The translations under genes and the position numbers were made by a program. DNA of 64,000 nucleotides from Chloroflexi bacterium 13_1_40CM_65_17 (GTDB lineage: Bacteria > Chloroflexota > Dormibacteria > Dormibacterales > Dormibacteraceae). The DNA lies in contig MNES01000063.1 in NCBI GenBank assembly GCA_001917815.1, positions 23,696 through 87,695 of the forward strand, in the 5' to 3' direction. Within the stretch, counting starts at the first letter, position 1. Each line of letters opens with the position of its first letter. Shown here in pieces: positions 60,495 to 64,000 of the stretch. The notes beneath the pieces were generated by a model, which did no database searches, was not told where the DNA came from, and was given only the letters and a program-made list of their open reading frames with translations.

Positions 60495-61259
60495 CTAGAA
60501 CAGCGTGGGGTACGCCTTCTGCACGGCTTGCAGGGTGACCCCCTGGGCCGCATCGACGCTGGGACAGGCGGGGTCCTTGGACTGGTTGGTGGATTGCAAG
60601 TAGTCGTGGAAAGACTCGAGCGAATACTTCAGAGCGGCGTACGTCAAGAACCAGGTGATGATCTCGGCCTGGCATTGGGTCACGACCACCGTCAGGCTGG
60701 TGGCGGCAGAGTTGGTGCTTGCCGAGCTCGTGCCGACCTTGATCACGTGCAGGTTGGTGAAGATCGTCTTGGATGCGACCTTGGCATTCGTCGACACGGT
60801 AGCGATCACGGAGATGTAATCGCCTGGCTGGATGTAGTCCGCGACCCCTTGCTGCTCGCTCGTGGGGATGGTCAGAGCGACGTAGCCGGACGGGATCGGC
60901 AGGTACTCCGATTGTGACCCCAGCGCTTGGCTCGGCTTGACCACCTCGTTCGAAGTGATCGCCTGGCCCGAGAGGATCGTTACCAATGGGACCATGCCCT
61001 GGACATTGGAGACCCTGTCGAAGAAGACGGGCGGGTAATTGGCCAGCACGGGCACCCTTTTGATTTCGAGGGCATCGGCGGCGATCGGGAGGCGGGGCTG
61101 GAGGTCCTGGGTCGCGACGACTACTGACTGCATCGGGACGCTGCTTCCCGTACTTGCGTTGAGTGCCACAAGCACGAAGGCCCCGATCACGACCAGGGCG
61201 AGAACGATGCCCAGCAGGGTGAACGGGCGCCTGGAGGTAAGGCCCCTAAAAATGCTCAA
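60495..61259 (-). CDS. cpaB: Flp pilus assembly protein CpaB
   Basis: A 254-aa CpaB/RcpC protein: N-terminal TM helix (about residues 13-33), an SAF domain (SVVVATQDLQPRLPIAADAL) and PIPSGYVALTIPTSEQQGVA with YIQPGDYISVIATV, the usual CpaB core. It anchors pilus assembly in the envelope. TTG start with TATGAT 9 nt upstream. In most Tad loci cpaB is followed by cpaE/tadZ and tadA; here tadB comes directly. Confidence 0.85.
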   Translation of the reverse strand: MSIFRGLTSRRPFTLLGIVLALVVIGAFVLVALNASTGSSVPMQSVVVATQDLQPRLPIAADALEIKRVPVLANYPPVFFDRVSNVQGMVPLVTILSGQAITSNEVVKPSQALGSQSEYLPIPSGYVALTIPTSEQQGVADYIQPGDYISVIATVSTNAKVASKTIFTNLHVIKVGTSSASTNSAATSLTVVVTQCQAEIITWFLTYAALKYSLESFHDYLQSTNQSKDPACPSVDAAQGVTLQAVQKAYPTLF

Positions 61260-61268
61260 GGCCGACCC

Positions 61269-61274
61269 ATCATA
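61269..61274 (-). promoter_or_regulatory. -10 TATGAT, leaderless start of Tad operon
   Basis: On the minus strand TATGAT, 9 nt, TTG 61259. It lies in the 30-base divergent gap between the two halves of the Tad locus. Confidence 0.45.
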
Positions 61275-61289
61275 GGCAAGATATCCGCG

Positions 61290-61868
61290 GTGCCGTCGCT
61301 CTTAAGGCCTACTGATCGTTCCTCCCAGAACCGCCAACACGGGCAGTCGATGGTCGAGTTCGCCCTGTCGTCCGTGGTCCTGCTCTTGATCGTTGGAGGG
61401 CTGATCGACATCGGTCGGTCCGTGTATATCTCCGAGGTGCTCTCCAGCGCCGCACGGGAGGGGGCCCGCCATGGAGCCTGGTTCGACGCGCCCAACTTGA
61501 CGCACCCGTATCTCTATGACGCCCAGATCAAGGCCGAGGTCGACATCGAGCTGGCGACGATCTCGCTGCCGGCCTCGATCCTCAAGAACCCGGGGACGAC
61601 CTGCCCGAACCCGACGGACGGAAATGCGTATCACAACCCGCCGTACGCCAGCTCAGCGTATCCAGCGACCGCAAACCAGCCCTGGCTCTACATCTGCTAC
61701 GACAACACTCCGGGGGTCGATTTCACGGCCCCACCCGGCGGCCAGAGCCAGCAGGACGTCAACGTGATCATCCTTTACTCATATGGGCCGCTGACTCCGC
61801 TGATATCCGGGCAGTTCGGCAACTTTCGCGTCGCCGCCAACGAGCACATCACCGTTCAGGGCCCATGA
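61290..61868 (+). CDS. TadE-like pseudopilin
   Basis: A 192-aa TadE/G-type minor pilin. The processing and membrane segment is RQHGQSMVEFALSSVVLLLI (Gly-Gln-Ser with Glu five after the cleavage site), then IDIGRSVYISEVLSSAAREG, the TadE signature. The rest is an exposed domain with two Cys (TTCPNP, YICYDN). GTG start; ATGA overlap with the next gene. Confidence 0.85.
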   Translation: MPSLLRPTDRSSQNRQHGQSMVEFALSSVVLLLIVGGLIDIGRSVYISEVLSSAAREGARHGAWFDAPNLTHPYLYDAQIKAEVDIELATISLPASILKNPGTTCPNPTDGNAYHNPPYASSAYPATANQPWLYICYDNTPGVDFTAPPGGQSQQDVNVIILYSYGPLTPLISGQFGNFRVAANEHITVQGP

Positions 61869-62416
61869 GATCGCACAAGCCGAGACTCGCGGGCCAGACA
61901 TCGCAGGCGCTGATCGAGTTCGCGCTGATCTCGCCTGTGCTCTTGCTACTGCTCTTCGGAATCATCGACATCGGCCGAGCCGTCTTCTATTACGACACGC
62001 TTGGTCACGCCGCGCGCGAAGGTGCGCGCGCCGCGGTGCAGGCCTCGATCCAATTGCCGAGCAACGCAGATGTACTGACCTCCGTCAGTTCGCAGATGGC
62101 CGGCGTCCCAGTTACAGAGCCGTGTCCGCAGGGTCCGATCACGAGCGCGACTCCGCCCAACAATGCGGCCTGGCTCTATGTGACCGAGCCCAATCCGCCG
62201 GCATCGGTCGAGGCCAATCCACCGATGAACGCACCCGGAGGCGAGTATTCCGCTTCCGCTGCCGGGGGCTGCAGCGCCGTCAACCCCGCTTCAGGAAACG
62301 CCCCTCTGCAGGTGACCATCCGCCTCAACCTGATCCTCATCACTCCGGTGATAGCGCAGGCCACCGCAAATCGCATCTTGATCACGGCTTCGGCAATCTT
62401 CCGGACTGAGTATTGA
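61865..62416 (+). CDS. TadE-like pseudopilin
   Basis: A 183-aa paralogue: GQTSQALIEFALISPVLLLL, then IDIGRAVFYYDTLGHAAREG. Two Cys in the exposed part (EPCPQG, GGCSAV). Overlaps the upstream TGA, and its own TGA overlaps the ATG of the next gene. Confidence 0.86.
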   Translation: MRSHKPRLAGQTSQALIEFALISPVLLLLLFGIIDIGRAVFYYDTLGHAAREGARAAVQASIQLPSNADVLTSVSSQMAGVPVTEPCPQGPITSATPPNNAAWLYVTEPNPPASVEANPPMNAPGGEYSASAAGGCSAVNPASGNAPLQVTIRLNLILITPVIAQATANRILITASAIFRTEY

Positions 62417-62658
62417 TGACACGCGGACGGCGATATCAGCGCGGCCAGGCGATCGTCCTGATAGCCATCATGCTGGCGGTCGTGGTGGGCATGGGTGCTC
62501 TTGCCATTGACGGGTCACGTGCCTATGCACTGCGCCGGGACCTGCAGGCGGCTGTGGACGCCGCCGCGCTTGCGGCGGGAGACAATTTTCAGCAGACCGG
62601 GAGCTATACGTCAGCCGAGCAGGCGGCGACCACGCAGCGCCCGGCGCCCCGCCGCTGA
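62416..62658 (+). CDS. TadG-like protein, N-terminal part before frameshift
   Basis: Eighty residues with the TadE/G-like (PF13400-type) N-terminus: RGQAIVLIAIMLAVVVGMGA, then DGSRAYALRRDLQAAVDAAALAAG. The frame stops at TGA 62656, but the next frame carries on with the same type of exported, Cys- and Asn-rich protein to the end of the window. One more C in the CCCC run (62647-62650) would join the two parts into a single reading frame. Confidence 0.8.
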   Translation: MTRGRRYQRGQAIVLIAIMLAVVVGMGALAIDGSRAYALRRDLQAAVDAAALAAGDNFQQTGSYTSAEQAATTQRPAPRR

Positions 62659-64000
62659 CCATCACGTGCACGTACTCCGACGGCACCGTGGTCCAGCAGG
62701 TGGTGAGAGCTCTGGGTCCGGCGGGCAGCCTATTCACCATCACCGGGTCCAGGTCGCTTGTGCTCCAGTTCGCTCGAATCCTCACCAACGGCACCACTCC
62801 TCGGCTGTCCGCTTATGCCGCCGGCAGCGTAAACAACCTTCTGTATCAGCCGACTCTTGCAGCCCTGAGCCGGGCTGGGTGCGGCGGCGTACCCGGAACC
62901 GCGATCTCGGTTACCAGCGGGGGCACGCTGACTGTCGTTGGTGACATGGTGTCGAGTGGGGCGATCTCAATCGCAGGCTCGGCTAACGTCGCGGGAGACG
63001 TGTACGCACGCTGCCAGCCGGTTGTTCCCGGCGTCTCGAGCATGTGCTACCCGAGCGGCAACAACACCCCCTGCACGTTTCCTGATGTGGCGGGCCTCAC
63101 CAAGAGTGGATATAACTTCGTCGACCCCAACTATCCACCGCCGGCGGTGGTCGGCAGCGCCCAGCCCAAACCAGGGAACAACGTGATCCTATCGGCGGGC
63201 ACTTATGCGGTGGATCCGGCATTCAACGCGGGCACGTGCTATTTCCTCGCCGGCGGCGTCTACAAGTGGATGGGCGGCTACACGAACAACAACGCCTTCG
63301 TTTCCAACGAGCTCAGGCCGCCTGATGAGCCCAGGGTTGGCGACAACACCAAATTGGCCAGCCACCAACTCTGGAACGTCGACGGCGCGAGCTGCTCTGG
63401 CTCTGCGCAGGTGACCAGCATGGGAGGACCAAACCCCGTCCCCAACGGCCAATGGTCCTTCGTGCTGACGTCGACGAGGACCGCAACCTATAACGGCTTG
63501 AGCTACACCCGCGAGAGCGCTCCATCGGTGTGTTACACCGCTAACGCCCAGGGCAGCAACCGGAACATTCAGATCGTAGTCAGCAACGTTCCCGGTGCTA
63601 CGGCTTACAACATCTACGCCGGGCCCAGCGGCTCCTGCAACGGACCCTTTGGCCTGGCTGCCACCCTTGCGGTCAGTGGAACCCCCCAGAACAACAACAC
63701 AGGCTCCTGCCCCGCGTTTACGGGCTCTTCGTGCAGTCTCGGCCATGAATCGATCACCCTCGACAGCGGCAATCTCGGACCTCCATTCGCGCCCAACGGT
63801 GCCGCGCCTCCTGGCGTAAACGGGTCTTATCCCCCCGCCGGACAAACGTCTCCCCTCAAGAACAACCTACCCAACGAGAACGCGGAGCGCGCGGCCCCGC
63901 CTGCGGGCGACAGGGCCAACGAGAACCAATGTGACACCGTGGCCGGCGCTCTTGCCACGTGCCCGGGTCCGATCACTCCCGGTGCGGTGGCCTTCTACAT
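62640..64000 (+). pseudogene. Out-of-frame continuation of TadG-like protein, 3' end outside window
   Basis: The frame starting at 62640 is open to base 64000 (about 450 codons) and encodes an exposed beta-rich domain: LTITCTYSDGTVVQQ, repeated Cys pairs, SAGTYAVDPAFNAGTCYFL, and a fibronectin-like VPGATAYNIYAGPSGSC. It has no start codon of its own near its beginning and follows directly on the 80-residue N-terminus, so both belong to one gene broken by a one-base loss, a sequencing error, or read by -1 frameshifting. Confidence 0.7.

Overview
The window is GC-rich, densely coded bacterial chromosome. Genes are packed in long runs with ATGA/GTGA-type stop-start overlaps, and start codons are often GTG or TTG. 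The gene set points to an aerobic, Gram-positive-like (Terrabacteria) heterotroph, probably of the Chloroflexota/Dormibacterota type found in soil. Supporting genes are SufR-SufCBDSU iron-sulfur assembly, rod-shape genes linked to rplU-rpmA-obg-nadD-rsfS, a Tad pilus locus, and a fused 2-oxoacid dehydrogenase E1. The lineage is inferred from gene style only; no rRNA or tRNA gene was seen.

Layout. 1-4.5 kb: end of a catabolic operon (acyl-CoA dehydrogenase, MFS transporter, ureohydrolase, DAO-type FAD oxidoreductase). 4.5-7.4 kb: small housekeeping enzymes. 7.5-7.63 kb: a probable small structured RNA with its own promoter and U-tract. 7.7-14.4 kb: a glycan/envelope operon (GT2, GT-C-like membrane protein, epimerase, GT4, two methyltransferases). 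14.4-17.9 kb: a secreted protein with six ~100-residue repeats. 18-22.7 kb (minus): E3-E1-E2 of a branched-chain-type 2-oxoacid dehydrogenase. 22.7-27.5 kb (minus): tandem citrate synthases followed by two GT-C-like membrane proteins. 28.6-35.2 kb (minus): the suf operon led by a SufR-type regulator. 35.3-39.2 kb: two unknown genes and a class A PBP. 39.2-45.5 kb: tig, clpP, a 64-aa stand-alone ClpX-type zinc finger, clpX, valS. 45.5-49.6 kb: a four-gene membrane cluster resembling the membrane arm of complex I. 49.7-58.1 kb: mreBCD-mrdA-rodA, rplU-rpmA-obg-nadD-rsfS. 58.2 kb: a MerR-type regulator. 58.6-64 kb: a divergent Tad pilus locus.

Most notable points. (1) The 45.5-49.6 kb cluster is related to NuoL/M, NuoN and probably NuoH, but the lysines and glutamate expected of proton channels are replaced and no peripheral-arm gene is present. 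(2) At least 13 transcription-unit-leading genes have a TAnnnT -10-like hexamer 6-9 nt before the start codon and no Shine-Dalgarno, which predicts widespread leaderless mRNA. (3) clpP and clpX are separated by a tiny protein that copies the ClpX zinc domain. (4) An ~80-nt RNA at 7.54-7.62 kb has the shape of an SRP RNA but not its signature. (5) Several well-conserved proteins (Obg, a GT87-like protein, a methyltransferase) have no ATG/GTG/TTG where homology places their N-terminus.
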